From positions 20,054,103 through 20,118,102 of the forward strand of contig NC_087072.1 of assembly GCF_026151205.1 (NCBI RefSeq): DNA of 64,000 bases, in the 5' to 3' direction. Source of the DNA: Bolinopsis microptera. Its lineage: Eukaryota; Ctenophora; Tentaculata; Lobata; Bolinopsidae. Each line of letters opens with the position of its first letter. Position 1 is the first letter of the stretch. The notes below the pieces were generated by a model. That model worked only from the letters and a program-made list of their open reading frames with translations. It was not told the DNA's origin and made no database searches. The translations under genes and the position numbers were made by a program. This document shows positions 1-18,761 of this stretch, in pieces.

Positions 1-806
1 TCTCTCATTTTCATTCAGAAGAAAGCGCCAATGATGACATGGCGCCGGTCTAGCCAAAACAGCAACCTGACTAGTGAATTTAACAAAAAGAAGAGTCGGC
101 AATTAAGTGGTGACTAGTTGAACGAGAGAGCAGGAAACAGCATGACGATGGAATTTTTTAGAGGATTAATTTAACTCCTAATTAATTTGACTCCTCTTTA
201 AATAAAATTATTAAATGTGTTCTTTGATCTGCAAGATTTGAATGCATAATTTTAAAAATTCGAATACTTTTAATTGCGTCTATTGTCAGTCAGACGAATC
301 AGGACAATTTCGAAACATAATTTCTAATTTGCCGCTGTAAATGCGATCATACTTTCACCGGCGGATATTTAGAAAGACAGATAGGTTGGAACTTATGTAA
401 TGTTATACGTACACCGACACTGGTTGTGGCAGGTCATTTTCTCGCCATTAAGCGAATCTCCTTTTTTTACAAATTACACCGATATCTAGTACGTATTTTA
501 TAACCATCACAAGTACTTGGCTGTCTACACTAAGGACAGGGAGGCAGTTTGTTTTGACACGTGACATAAACTTCCGTTTTATATAGATCCCGGCTGATCG
601 GTATGAATAAGGCAAGTATCAACAAGCTGGTATAGCCTCCCCACCCTAGAAGGTACGTGACACTAGGTACAGTCTTTGATTATAGGATATCAGATAACAA
701 CAAACCAATAATATCTGCCCTTTTAGTCGCTGTACTCTTTGTTCCCACAGTAGCGGGAATTTTTGAACTCTTAAATTCCGAACTTATCTTATAAGATAGA
801 AAATAC
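1..806. other. No gene recognised (downstream side of CNOT10)
   Basis: AT-rich sequence with no convincing coding exon on either strand. The CNOT10 reading frame leaves its last recognisable exon in phase 1 at position 807, so the next exon should lie here or beyond the left edge. I could not find one with a matching phase and the tetratricopeptide-like sequence expected for the middle of the protein. Confidence 0.5.
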
Positions 807-3800
807 CTTGAGGGGCGGCTTTTACTGCTTTAGTGTTTGCCTCCAATGCTTGACTGAGATACAGAACTCCCAAATTGTACTTCTTCATCTGTTAGAAATG
901 TTATGGTTTAACATTTAATATACAATACATATTATATGGTCAAAGGTACGAAAAAATTAACGAGATTTAGAAAACATTCCGCAAATAGATTGCACGAATA
1001 TTTTGCATTTCTGTGTCGGCCTCAGTCAGTGCACTCAACCTATCAACAGTTAAAACTAGAAGCATAACATAACAGTATCTTACAGAACGAATATAACCGT
1101 ATCACGACCTGAACAACAGGATGAATTACAAAACGAAAAGAATTTCAAAAATAACATCTAATTATAAAAGTAACAAATTTAAGAGATCTAACAAACCTTG
1201 AAATGCATACACCCAAAGTTGTTGTAGTAGAGTGTGGGTATGTGTTCTTTGCTGGGACACGATTTGGGAGCCGAGTTCAGCAGCTTGCAACTCTTCTTGA
1301 AGTTATTCCTCAGGTACTCGAACTCAGACTTCAAAAACAGAGACGATGCCGTCTGAAATTGTTTTTACTAATTACCTTATTTTCAGTAACCTTTTTGATT
1401 CAATTCTGCTGATGGCGAATTGAAAAAATCTACAGCTCTTAAAATGTGTTTTATTATGATTTTTGGTTGTTATCTTACGGTTCTTCTCCACTCTACAGTT
1501 GAACAAGTAACACATATGGTAAGCGGGAGGACATTATGCTGACTCGTAAATAAATTACCCTAACTATAGTGCTTCATTACAATTGTAATGAAACCGCATT
1601 ATCAAAGTCATATTAGGCGACACATTGTAAACTTAGGGAATTCTGAAGCTGCCTTTATATAGAAATGTATTAATAAGTTATTTATAAACTATTTATAAAG
1701 AAACATTATATCGACTCATTCACACATTATATGTCGATAGTTCACCATAGATCCCAGAAGACCTATAGCATATACATTATATTATATACCTATAATGTGT
1801 AAACCTCGCAATATGTCTTATGCTGCTAATAAATAATCTTGTCGTGAGAATAGAATTAACCTGAAATTTCTATTTAATGGGGGCAATATTTTGAACGATT
1901 CTATTTTATATTCATTTATTGCTATACTCTGTACTAAAATTTGAAAAGTATTTAATTTAAAAAATGTATAGAAGTTAATCTACAACAAAATTGTACTTTT
2001 CTTACATTAATACTAGAAAACTAACCGTTCCAGAAACACTGAGAACGTTCTTAATTTCTCTTTTGCACGCCTTAAGACACTTCTGTTGGGCAAATAACCT
2101 TGTCTTGTACTGGTGCATTCGAGCTTTGTGCATATCACCCTGAAAAAAATATCTTTTGTTTAAATGCAATTAAAAAGTTAGTTGTTTTATTTAAAGTTGG
2201 CTGCGGTAAATGTTTCCATGTGCACATCATAATCGGTGTCTGGCCAACACAAATATAACGAACAAAAGCTGCTAAATTAACAAAAGCACCGACGAAATAG
2301 TTTTCACAAAACTAACATCAGCGGTTTTGGTGGCCATCTGTTTGTCAAGATAGTACACGACAATAGCAGCTCCCTCGGTCTGATATGTAGATAGATAACA
2401 CTCCACCAACAAGAAGCAGATCTTGTATACTAGACCCTCCTCCAGTGGCTCTATTAACTTGAACAGCTTCTCTAGGATCACCACTGCTTTGTCAAAGTTC
2501 TTCGTTTGGAAGTGCACTAGGGCTATGTTGTAGAGGAGGACTGCTTTTTCTACTTCGTCTATTTCCTCCTCCTCAGACTCCTTGTTCATCTGAAGGAAGG
2601 GGGTCAGGGGGTAGGCTCGGTAAGTTGGGAATTTGGGGGTTGTTAGGTAATGTTTATCTAATGTAGTAGCAGCTGCTTTGTTTCAAAAATAATGATAAAT
2701 TGTGGCCTGTACTTTAGCAAACAAGATGTTGATCAATGATCATATTCGTGAAGTACCATTACAGAGATGAAAAGAGGGAAACGTTTCAAAATCAGAAATG
2801 ACTTTTACAAGTACGAGTCACCAGCCACGTACTGTTTAGTTTTGGTGTCTGTGGTGAGACAGTGAAGTATGAATGAAGTTAAGATAAGAGGTCGGAACGG
2901 AGGAGCGATAAAAGGTTGCCGTGGTTACTGGTACTGGTACTGGTACTGGTACTGGTACTGATACTGGTACTGGTACTGGTACTGGTTACTGGTACTGGTA
3001 CTGGTACTGGTACTGGTACTGGTACTGGTACTGGTACTGGTACTGGTACTGAAATACTAATTACAGGTAGTCAGCCCGGTTAAACGACCAATTATCCGGA
3101 GTTTCTCCAGAAAAACCACTTCATTTCTACTTCAGTTCTAATTTGCAGGAGTGCCATTTAATTGTGATGACGTTGTAGGGCTGCCGTTTTGTTTCAATAA
3201 ATTATGTATCTGATTACTGTGCTGGTTATTAAACCTTTCCTGACATGTGACAACCATTCAGTATCTACCGGTTGGCTCCCAGTATTAACCAATCAAAACC
3301 TGGAATCACTGTCACGTGTCAATATAAATATGGTTCACTTCCCCACAACTTACTAGTATCCTAACATATATAGTTTGAGGAAGCCTGTTGAAATTGGCAG
3401 AGTAAGATAGAGAATGATGGTGATCTGTGTAAGTTTATTATTTGCCACCAGCCACAAGTGTTACTTCGTTAGCGTAAATGGATCATTACAGGCATTACAA
3501 GTTCATTACAGATGTTCATCTTGTCGTAAAGTTGTGTAAAAAATGTAACGGACAGTGATTCTAAACTTACGAACTTTACAATTTAAAGATATTTAGATAG
3601 GATTTTCAGCTTGATCTTGATGTAAAGTATCCTTTCAAGATATTATTTTTATGCACGTTACGGTTTTTGGTACCAACACACAAAGATGCATAATACATAT
3701 GTTTATTCGGTCATACATCTGGATCCCGACGGCACTGTCGCAGCACTCTCGTAGCACTGTCAAGGCACTCTGGCGGCACTATGGCGGCACTATATGCCGC

Positions 3801-4359
3801 GACAGTGCCACGACAGTGCCATCGCGATCGGGATACGATATACCGTAATATGTCATAATATTTTATAACGTCATATTATCATTATGTTGATTAGTCAATC
3901 AGCTAATTAATTAATTGACTGATTAATTCTAACCTTGCCCTCAATGGTGTAGAGATTATCCAGAAGCCACTCCAGATCATGTTCGGAACCTTTCTTAAGA
4001 TAGCTGCACAGAATCATGTTCAGCTGGATCTGCTAGTACAGTTCGGATTATGAAATAAAACTATCGTATATTAATATTAATATTAATATACGGTAATTGT
4101 TTAATGGTAATTGTTTAACAAACATAACATAACCGTGCACGACAGGGCGGTGAAAGCAACAAAATACTACCAAAATATTATTAAAATATTACCAAAATAT
4201 TACCAAAATATTACCAAAATATTACCAAAATATTACCTTGATGTTAAGAGCTGAGGTAGAGTTCATGGTGGTAAGGGTCGTTAAGCAACCTGAATATCTG
4301 CCCTCGTCAAATTGAGTCTTGGCTACCTCAACCGTGTTGATTGTTTCTTCTCCAGTCAT
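807..4359 (-). CDS. CNOT10: CCR4-NOT complex subunit 10 (CNOT10), 5' part, truncated at window edge
   Basis: Six coding exons on the minus strand: 4359-4237, 4029-3934, 2589-2317, 2139-2026, 1352-1197 and 888-807. They have GT-AG ends and give about 281 codons. The start is the ATG at 4359, whose product opens with MTGEETINTVEVAK. The protein is helical and TPR-like. The stretch KLFKLIEPLEEG, followed by a CFLLVECYLSTYQTE segment, matches a conserved block of CNOT10, and HQYKTRLF plus a CKREIKNVL stretch match the next conserved helices. In animals CNOT10 pairs with CNOT11 on the N-terminal region of CNOT1 in the cytoplasmic deadenylase complex. Exon 6 ends in phase 1 and the C-terminal half is not in the window. 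The call rests on recognised family conservation. A generic TPR protein is the alternative, but several successive blocks agree. Confidence 0.85.
2925..3051. repeat. Hexanucleotide microsatellite (TACTGG)n
   Basis: About twenty units of TACTGG with two one-step interruptions (a TACTGA unit and a shortened unit). It lies in intron 2 of CNOT10. No function is suggested by the sequence. Confidence 0.95.
3731..3831. repeat. GC-rich foldback with short GCACT-type tandem repeats
   Basis: A cluster of GGCACT/AGCACT units spaced 11-13 bp ends in the inverted form GCGACAGTGCC, which pairs with GGCACTGTCGC at the left end. CCCGA...TCGGG marks the outer limits. The island stands out from the AT-rich intron 2 of CNOT10. 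It could be a small foldback element; no flanking target duplication was obvious. Confidence 0.6.
4160..4236. repeat. 11-bp tandem repeat abutting the exon 1 donor of CNOT10
   Basis: Seven units of a motif close to ATTACCAAAAT run directly into the 5' splice site of CNOT10 exon 1. On the coding strand most units read GGTAATATTTT, so the authentic donor (AAG followed by GTAATA) is followed by several near-identical donor-like sequences. Confidence 0.9.
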
Positions 4360-5096
4360 TTTCAAAATCGCTTGATGCTAGAGTTATCAGGGTTACATTT
4401 TAAATCATGATAAAATAGCAGTAAATTCTTTTTATTTATTTATTGATGATGGAATGAAATTTGAGACTAATCAGAAAACTAGAGTTTCAGATTTTAAGCT
4501 AAATTCGGTGTAGTCCAAGAATTTAGTCCGTCTCATGTCAACAGCAAGGCTTTAAAAACTAAAAGTTTAAAATGGAATTCATTAAACTGTGATAAATTTA
4601 TCAAAAAGCCATCTGCTCTGAAATATGTTCTGTCACATTGTATGATATGTCATATTGTATGCTAACATAAGTTAATGCTAAAAGATTATCGTATTATATC
4701 TATCAAATATATAGCCTTCCGTGCAGACTCTAAAACACCAGCTATAAAATACATCCACTGTCACAATAATAATATAACGCACAAAAAATTACTACGGACT
4801 TATATTTGAAAAAGATATATCATATAGAATATGGATTCGCTTATCCAGTTAAAAATAAATTTCTAGAACAGAATTCATTCAAACTTTAGGGGAGAGACTT
4901 TTAACTTGAACTATCGCTGATGCAAGTTAATGTCATTTACCGATTGTAGGTCAACAATAAATCGATAAAAATATTGTCACATAAAAACAAAACACAAAAT
5001 TCTGTACACACTAGAGATAAAGATAAATGTCAGTGCTGAAATGATGATAACTATATGTATCCTCCCCACTCCCCCAAGTCCCCATACTACTGTCTC

Positions 5097-5102
5097 TTTA
5101 TT
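5097..5102 (-). terminator. Poly(A) signal AATAAA of METTL26
   Basis: A canonical AATAAA hexamer on the minus strand, 30 bases past the METTL26 stop codon at 5132. It implies a very short 3' UTR. Confidence 0.7.
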
Positions 5103-5131
5103 CCACCACTCTATAATTAATACTATACTTC

Positions 5132-6714
<1,583 letters not shown>

Positions 6715-7417
6715 CTTTTTAATATATCTGATGAGTCGTATAATAAAAACAAAACATTCATATAATACAGTTCACATTCCTGGTGTAACACTTAGTCAAA
6801 TAAGTTTATTATTATCATAATTTAATGATGCTTCAAAAGTGCAGGGGAATATGTTGGATACAATGAGAATAGATTCAAAGAAGACATCTAATCTAATAAT
6901 AATCTTGTTCGTCTTTAAAAAATGAATGTTCTTTTTTCACATTTTTATTCATATTTTGAATTCTTGGATCGATTCAAATTGTAGTACATTGTGTTTGGCC
7001 TTAACTTGTATCCTTTTAAAAAGGGTGCTCTAGCTACTCAGATGACCGAGATATAAGGCCAGATACGTTTGTTCATTACATGTGATCAGGTAATTACATC
7101 TGATGTGTTGTATCATGCGATCTGATACATTAAATGATAAAGAGAAACATAATAAATATCTTAGGTTTAATCTTCATGTTGCTAAAAACGTTTTATTAAC
7201 TTATAAGGTAGTGGAAAGCATACACTAATCAAGTGATGCTATTGGCAAAGATAAATACACAGGTAACGGAGGTTACCAGGTCGGAGATGTCCATTGCTAC
7301 CAATATTGTAAGTGATTTTAAATGGTTCCCATTCGATTTTGGTCGGAACACATCAACATAGTACAAAATCAAGCAAATTATTGTCAATTGTAGCACTATG
7401 CACTATATCATAAATAC
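6715..7417. other. Upstream flank of METTL26, no gene seen
   Basis: AT-rich intergenic sequence. No exon-like segment, RNA gene or clear repeat was recognised. The METTL26 promoter must lie at its left end, but no TATA or other element could be assigned. Confidence 0.5.
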
Positions 7418-7515
7418 TGGGCCGCACCACGCATCCAATAATGCTTCTCGCAACCACAACTTCGTTAGATCAGCGAGATGCACCACTGGGCCATGCCGAG
7501 CTGCAAAGGATTGAC
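7418..7515. repeat. GC-rich repeat, inverted copy of 9221-9302
   Basis: About 95 bp whose reverse complement matches 9221-9302 at roughly 80% by eye. Shared blocks include CAGTGGTGCAT and GAGAAGCATTAT. The two copies are in opposite orientation and bracket the repeat mosaic. They could be termini of one decayed DNA transposon or two members of a dispersed family. Confidence 0.6.
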
Positions 7516-8078
7516 ATTGTCAATTCTTCAAGTTATAGACATAACTTGAATATTATAGCGGGTTAATAATAACAATAATAATAAAATTTGGTAGCTTAAA
7601 CACAAACTCTAAGCCCAGTGGATAAACCACAAAACTTATGCTCTATTGTGTGAAACAAAGATACTAGATCAAGATAACTATCAAGGAGTGTATGCATAGG
7701 ACATAAAAAGTTTTGGAACGAAGATGACATGCTTGTGAAGCGAGCTAACAGTCTAATTGCTAATAAGTTCAAAAAGATCATGACATTAGGTTGCATCCTA
7801 AACAGTTTAAGCAAATAACATAAAGTTATTATATTTATGACTGGGAAAATTAATGACCGGCGGAATTTTCCAAAACCCACCACTTTATCCCAGTCATAAT
7901 ATATAATAATAATAAATACAACTTTTATAAACCGCCTTATAGCTAAATCATATAACTCGATATAATTTAATCCTGGAGATAAACTCCAGTGCTTTCTAAA
8001 GCGGCTCTTACATTAACTGAGCTTAGTTTAATTGAAAATTAGACATGACAAGTTCATTTTACCTATGTAAATGCAAAA

Positions 8079-8279
8079 TCAATCAAATGCTAGAGAAAAG
8101 AAGTATGTTTTAAGTTTGGTCTTGAAAGATGTAACTGACTCAGCTGATCTTATGTCGTATGGCAAGGAATTAAATACTTTAACTGCACAGTGACTAAAAG
8201 CTTTCTCTGTGTTTACATAGTTATATTCCCGAGTAAGGTATGTATCAAATTGAATGTGCCTTTGGTGGAGATATAGCAT
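8079..8279 (-). pseudogene. LINE reverse-transcriptase C-terminal fragment
   Basis: A 66-residue minus-strand reading frame contains AFSHCAVKVFNSLPYDIR followed by FKTKLKTYFF. This matches the extreme C-terminus of CR1/L2-type LINE ORF2 proteins (aromatic-rich tail, N-x-LP-x-x-IR, F-K-x-x-LK). No upstream RT domain is present, so it is a 5'-truncated dead copy. The sequence between about 7,560 and 8,078 may be its 3' UTR, but I could not confirm that. Confidence 0.65.
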
Positions 8280-8480
8280 GCCTTTTTAATGTCAAATATG
8301 TTTTTTATTTGAAGGTTAATCATTGCAGGTTTATAACCTACCAAGACACGCGCCAAGTTAGACTCGTTGGAACAAATATTTTACGAGTATCACCCGTTAA
8401 GTTAATCATTTTACTATGTATAGAGCGAGACGATATATACATACATATATATATTTTTAACTAATTACTAATTTTAAACT

Positions 8481-8516
8481 AATTACAACACTACAAATCT
8501 ATTACATTTATTGAGG
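8481..8516. repeat. 36-bp shared element end, copy 1
   Basis: Identical to 28968-29003 and 61826-61861. Read on the minus strand it contains CCTCAATAAATG, so it includes a poly(A)-signal-like AATAAA. At the third site it is the 3' end of the Penelope-like element. Confidence 0.8.
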
Positions 8517-8586
8517 ATGACTGTAAAGGTACATTTTACCGACATTTGAAGTCAAGGCGTTGTTTTACTGATAGTTGTGGCTGACT

Positions 8587-8616
8587 AATAATATATATAT
8601 ATATATATATATATAC
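8587..8616. repeat. (AT)n microsatellite
   Basis: About 14 uninterrupted AT units in the repeat mosaic. Confidence 0.9.
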
Positions 8617-8956
8617 ATGTTTATTGTGGGTGGCGTCGTCTGCTGACAGTGCTCAATCGGCAAGCCGAGAGATTGAAACGACCTGTTGAGTCAGAAAAAT
8701 ATTTCAATCATGATACAAAACCATGATATCATCAGTGACAACCATTTTACTGACACGACAGCATCAATTTTAGCACAACTTTCCGCAAGATATATACAAC
8801 TTAAACATTTTTGACTGGTTCAAATGATTTGATGCCTTCTAATCAGCACGAAAAAAATAGAAATTGGCCACGGAATAAAAATTTTAGTGCCCAAAATTTG
8901 GACCCCCAAGTGGTGTAAAAAATGCTAAATTTATAAATAGTTCATTAATAGATCGA

Positions 8957-9470
8957 CTTTCACATAGCCATGTGTCTACGCGTACTGCGTGACGCGCTTG
9001 TTCGGTCGCGCGCTATTGCAAGCTCTGGTTAGAGCAAAGATATAGCATATGCCCTTCTGCTATTTTGCACGTGCAATGGGCGTATTTTCTTACTGGGCCG
9101 CGCTCAGCCTGTCATTCCGCCTAATCTCTATTATATTAATGAACATAATAGCCTGGGGTCCTCAGGTAAGTATTTTCACGTAGAAACGTGTACTGTTTTT
9201 TGATAATATCTTGATTCACGATGTCAATCCTTCGCAGCTCGGTGAGGCACAGTGGTGCATTTCGCCGATCTACCGAAGTGGTTGTGAGAAGCATTATTTG
9301 ATGCGCGCGGGACCTTCACATAGCCATGTGTCTACGCGTACTGCGTGACGCGCTTGTTTCACAAGTAGATAGATATGCAGATAGATATGCCTCTTTGCCG
9401 CCTCCGGCGGTCGCGCGCTACTGCAAGCGAGAGGGCTCTGGTTAGAGCAACGCGGGACCCAGTAGTGCAT
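8957..9470. repeat. Pair of direct repeats with an insertion
   Basis: A block starting at 8958 (CACATAGCCATGTGTCTACG, then a GACGCGCTTG core and GGTTAGAGCAA near 9030) recurs from 9317 to about 9453. In the second copy roughly 60 bp, including AGATAGATATGC repeats, separate the two halves. Between the copies lie a GGCGCTCAG-type block (9095-9165, with a diverged relative at 9727-9810) and the 9221-9302 inverted relative of 7418-7515. This is an old nested mosaic of non-autonomous elements, with no coding capacity. Confidence 0.6.
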
Positions 9471-9494
9471 CGCGCTACAAGATAATATCTAAAC

Positions 9495-9600
9495 ACATGT
9501 TGTATCACGTCGTGACCCCAACGTTCTTTTCACTGTAGTGAGTTTCAATGCGATACAGGGGGCCGCGCACTTGTGTGCGGCGGGTCATACAACGTATGAC
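9495..9600. repeat. GC-core palindromic module, copy 1
   Basis: About 100 bp framed by GTTGTATCACGTCGTGAC and CATACAACGTATGAC, with a GCCGCGCAC...GTGCGGC hairpin core next to CAGGGGG. Related modules in opposite orientation lie at 10376-10472 and 27187-27292. This is probably a short non-autonomous element family. Confidence 0.65.
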
Positions 9601-9851
9601 AAAACACATGACAGTTTAAATAATTTAATTTTAGTTGTAATTGTTTATTATTCCACTGGCCTTTCCATGTTCCATTGATGTATATGACATGACACAATAA
9701 TGAATATAAATTCATCACAAAAGAATCATTACTGGACGGCGCTCAGTAATTCTGCCTAATCTTTATGATTATGAACATAAATATCGTAGCCTGAGCACTG
9801 AGGTCCCCAGGTAAAAGAATTACAATTTTGAATTGAGTTCATAGAAATCTT

Positions 9852-10372
9852 AACAGGTGATACTCGTAAAATATCTGTTCCATAAATTGGACCGTCGACG
9901 AGTCCAACTCGGCGCGCGTCCTGGTAGGTTGTTCAAACCTACAAGGCTCATAATGCAAATGATCAGGGTAGCATGAAACGTAGATGGTAGTGGGTAGAGA
10001 AAAGTGTTTTCTAAGGGAAAAAAGTCAAAGCACAAAGGGGGGGGGGTCAGGCCAGGCCATGATTACGTAATATTGCTGTCAGGATTGACCATTGTTAATG
10101 ATCTGGCCCGGCGCGCGCTACTTCGTAGCACTTGCCATCGGGCCATTAACATTTCGAGAAGAAAGCGGCGCGCGCTACTTCGAAGAAATTTAGACGAGTA
10201 ACATCCGTCAATGTCAGGAGGGAAGGGTTGGGTCTTGATTAAGACCATTGTTAATCATTAATGATCCGGCCCGGCGCGCGCTACTTCGTTGTAGGTTTAC
10301 AACCTACCAGGACGCGCGCCGAGTTGGACTCGTCGACAGGAACAAATATTTTACGAGTATCACCCGTTAATT
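9852..10372. mobile_element. Candidate 0.52-kb MITE with about 85-bp terminal inverted repeats
   Basis: The left end reads TTAACAGGTGATACTCGTAA and continues through a CTCGGCGCGCGTCCTGGTAGG block. The right end (10289-10372) is its inverted complement and ends in ATTTTACGAGTATCACCCGTTAA. A GC-rich internal block (10107-10212) recurs at 27547-27654. No transposase frame is present. Solo or partial copies of the same terminus occur at 8335-8402 (inverted) and 10523-10602 (direct). The superfamily could not be assigned, because no convincing target duplication was found. Confidence 0.65.
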
Positions 10373-10375
10373 TCT

Positions 10376-10472
10376 TGTCATACGTTGTCAGTTGTATCAT
10401 GACCCGCAGCGCACGAAGTGCGCGGCTCCCCCTGTATCGTCAGGAAACGACCGTGGGTGTCACAACGTGATA
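10376..10472. repeat. GC-core palindromic module, copy 2
   Basis: Opposite orientation to 9495-9600. It starts with GTCATACGTTG, has the GCGCACGAAGTGCGCGGC hairpin core, and ends at GTCACAACGTGATACAA. It lies directly against the right end of the 9852-10372 element. Confidence 0.6.
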
Positions 10473-10522
10473 CAATTAACTTCCATCTGTTTATGATTAG
10501 AAAAAGCATGGGGTCTGCATAT

Positions 10523-10602
10523 TAACGGGTGATACTCGTAAAATATTCGTCGATCTCGAATATTTAACTCGGCGCGCGTCTTGGTAGGTTATAAACCTTT
10601 AA
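10523..10602. repeat. Solo terminal-repeat copy of the 9852-10372 element family
   Basis: Begins TTAACGGGTGATACTCGTAA and runs through CTCGGCGCGCGTCTTGGTAGG in the same orientation as the left end of the nearby element. No partner right end was found, so this is a remnant. Confidence 0.6.
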
Positions 10603-10904
10603 GTGTCCTTTGATTTTATTTGTGGAATACAATAGTAGGTGGGGCACGATAAAAATAAACTTGTTCGGATTTAAAAATTTTTGTACCACTGTTTTCTAGA
10701 TAAGAGACTGTGAGAATTGTCACAATACCAAATTTGTCATACCTTTTTGGAAAGATCAGTGAGTTTCGCCTAGGTGCCATATTTGATGGTGCGCGGCCTT
10801 TTGAGCAAAAGTAGCCGTAAAAGTCGCGTTATTTGACCAAATTCATCCAAATTTGACCATTTTTGTCGTATTATTCGGATATATCTTCAGTTCCTTAAAT
10901 GAGA

Positions 10905-11210
10905 TCATTCTGGAAATTGGCGACGACCTTCCAATAGGGCTTTCACAACTGTCCGAAAAATTTGGTGGATATCGGAGTTGATATAGTGATCAAAATACGC
11001 TTCTTTTTTTAGCTGTAACATAATGTCTGATGGTTGGATATGCTTTACATTTTTCGGACCCTTTCCTTGTAAGTCTATGAGTAAGCTTACCAATTTTTGT
11101 TGCAATTGGAGGTCGGGAAGGATACTCAATATCTATTTGTTTGAAGAAAATTGTGCTGGCCGAAATTGGCGCTAAAAAACCATCCTACAGTAGGCACGCG
11201 CGGCTCACTG
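10905..11210. repeat. 300-bp dispersed repeat, inverted relative to 27912-28222
   Basis: High similarity to the reverse complement of 27912-28222, including GGCGACGACCTTCCAATAGG, TTTTTCGGAC and AATTGTGCTGGCCGAAAT blocks. The copy here is open for 74 codons on the minus strand (11129-10905) and carries KALLEGRRQFPE near its end. The second copy is interrupted and its frame is not kept. It may be a fragment of an element-encoded protein, but I do not recognise a family. Confidence 0.7.
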
Positions 11211-12830
11211 TTGATGGCGCACTACATAACAATAGCGATGTCGATCCTATCTGGCACAATCCAGATCAAGTGAGCATAGTAACTTCAGACTGGATATTTT
11301 TGAGTTTTAGATTTAGATATTCTGGAGAGATTGCCTGAATGACCAAGAACTTTCCTCTTAATAACACATAACAGTAATAGTATACAGTAAAACCGCTGCG
11401 CTCTGTACTGTGAATAGCAAATCTCCTATTCATTTCCTTTGACCGTGTTTGGTCACTGCGTGCGGAGACTTGATATACAATTGGATTATGTTGCATTTGG
11501 TGGTGATCAGGTGATGTGAGTACATACCCTATCGCAATACCGCACAGAGCGGGTTTACGGTATATATTTCGGTTATTCTCGAATTTGCATTGCAGGATTA
11601 TTGTCACTACGCCACATTTCACCATTGTGACAATGCAACTTTCCTTGGTTAATGAAATTCTCGAATATTGTAAATCAATTTATTTTGATAATCAAAGTGA
11701 ACAATAACAAAATATAACACTAATTTGAGGGACAGCATTCATCAAGACCAAATCATGGATGCCTATTGTATATTATATTCATATTTATATCGAGATAAAA
11801 GTTAACTGCACACCAACCAAGTAGCCCAAAAGTAACCCACATTTATTATAATCCTTTCGCATAGGCCAAGTAAGGTATACGAAAATAACCACTGAAACTA
11901 CGAAAATTCATCATCAATTTGTCCGTTTTTGAAGTTAGCGAAGCTAAAGTGCTCTCACAAGAAAATAAGCCAAAAGTCAAAATCCGGATTTGGTGTGGTA
12001 ATTCCCACGATTAAAATCGTACACAAAACTCGGCCTGGGCCGAAAGCTATCTACAAAAGGGGTCCACTTTACTCGATGTGTAAAGCTTTTCAAGAAAACA
12101 CCCGTTGCCAAGCAACCTAGGAAGAGTCCATACAATTTGTATTAGGGAGGAGTCCAAGCACAGCACAGAAAAGTAAAAAACGCAAGAGTATATGTAGTAA
12201 GATCCATAGACAACATCGAGTAACAGCGATCTCACGTCTTTAACTGAAATAGTATAGGTGTTAGGATGAAGGGTTATTCATAAACTTACCAGTTATCACC
12301 CAAAAAGGAAAACAAGTCGGTAACACCATAATATGAAGTCCCCTCAGCTTTATCAAAACCCCTTCGGACGCGATGCGTGAAGTATCCAGAATTTGACTTG
12401 TAACTTAAAAAGCCTTTTTTCCCCTTTCAACTTTTAGTTCACAAGATAGGTAAACTTACTACTGATTGGAAAATCACTCGAAATGATCGATCATTTTCAT
12501 ATTTATGGGAATGTACGATAGTATAAGTGACGTACATCAATCTTTTGTATTGTATGTTCAAATTAGAGGGGAATTTTCACGAGATTTTTAAAAATTGCAA
12601 AATTGTGCTGACGTAATTTTATGTAAATGTTCTATCTAAATGCGAGCTGAGGACCTTAATAGAGAATACCACAGAGGTACTTAGTCGACATTTTATAAGA
12701 CCAACTTGCTGTACAATTATATATTATGACATGTTTAAATCTTGTACAGTAAATCCTGTCATTTAACAATTATTATAAAGGTTTCAAAACATTACTTACC
12801 CCGACCAAGATAAAGAAGGAGTGTGGTCGG
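11211..12830. other. Intergenic, 3' flank of UBE2D, no gene seen
   Basis: Long overlapping frames here (for example 11266-11625 on the minus strand) show no domain, no codon-bias change and no splice logic, so I treat them as chance. No clear AATAAA was located for UBE2D. Confidence 0.5.

Positions 12831-18761
<5,931 letters not shown>

Noticed and set aside
7596-7883. 95-residue minus-strand frame as a gene
   Set aside because: No recognisable family. It lies next to a LINE fragment and is most simply its 3' flank or a chance frame.
11266-11625. 119-residue minus-strand frame as a gene
   Set aside because: No domain, no start context, no neighbours in frame, and the composition matches surrounding AT-rich intergenic DNA.
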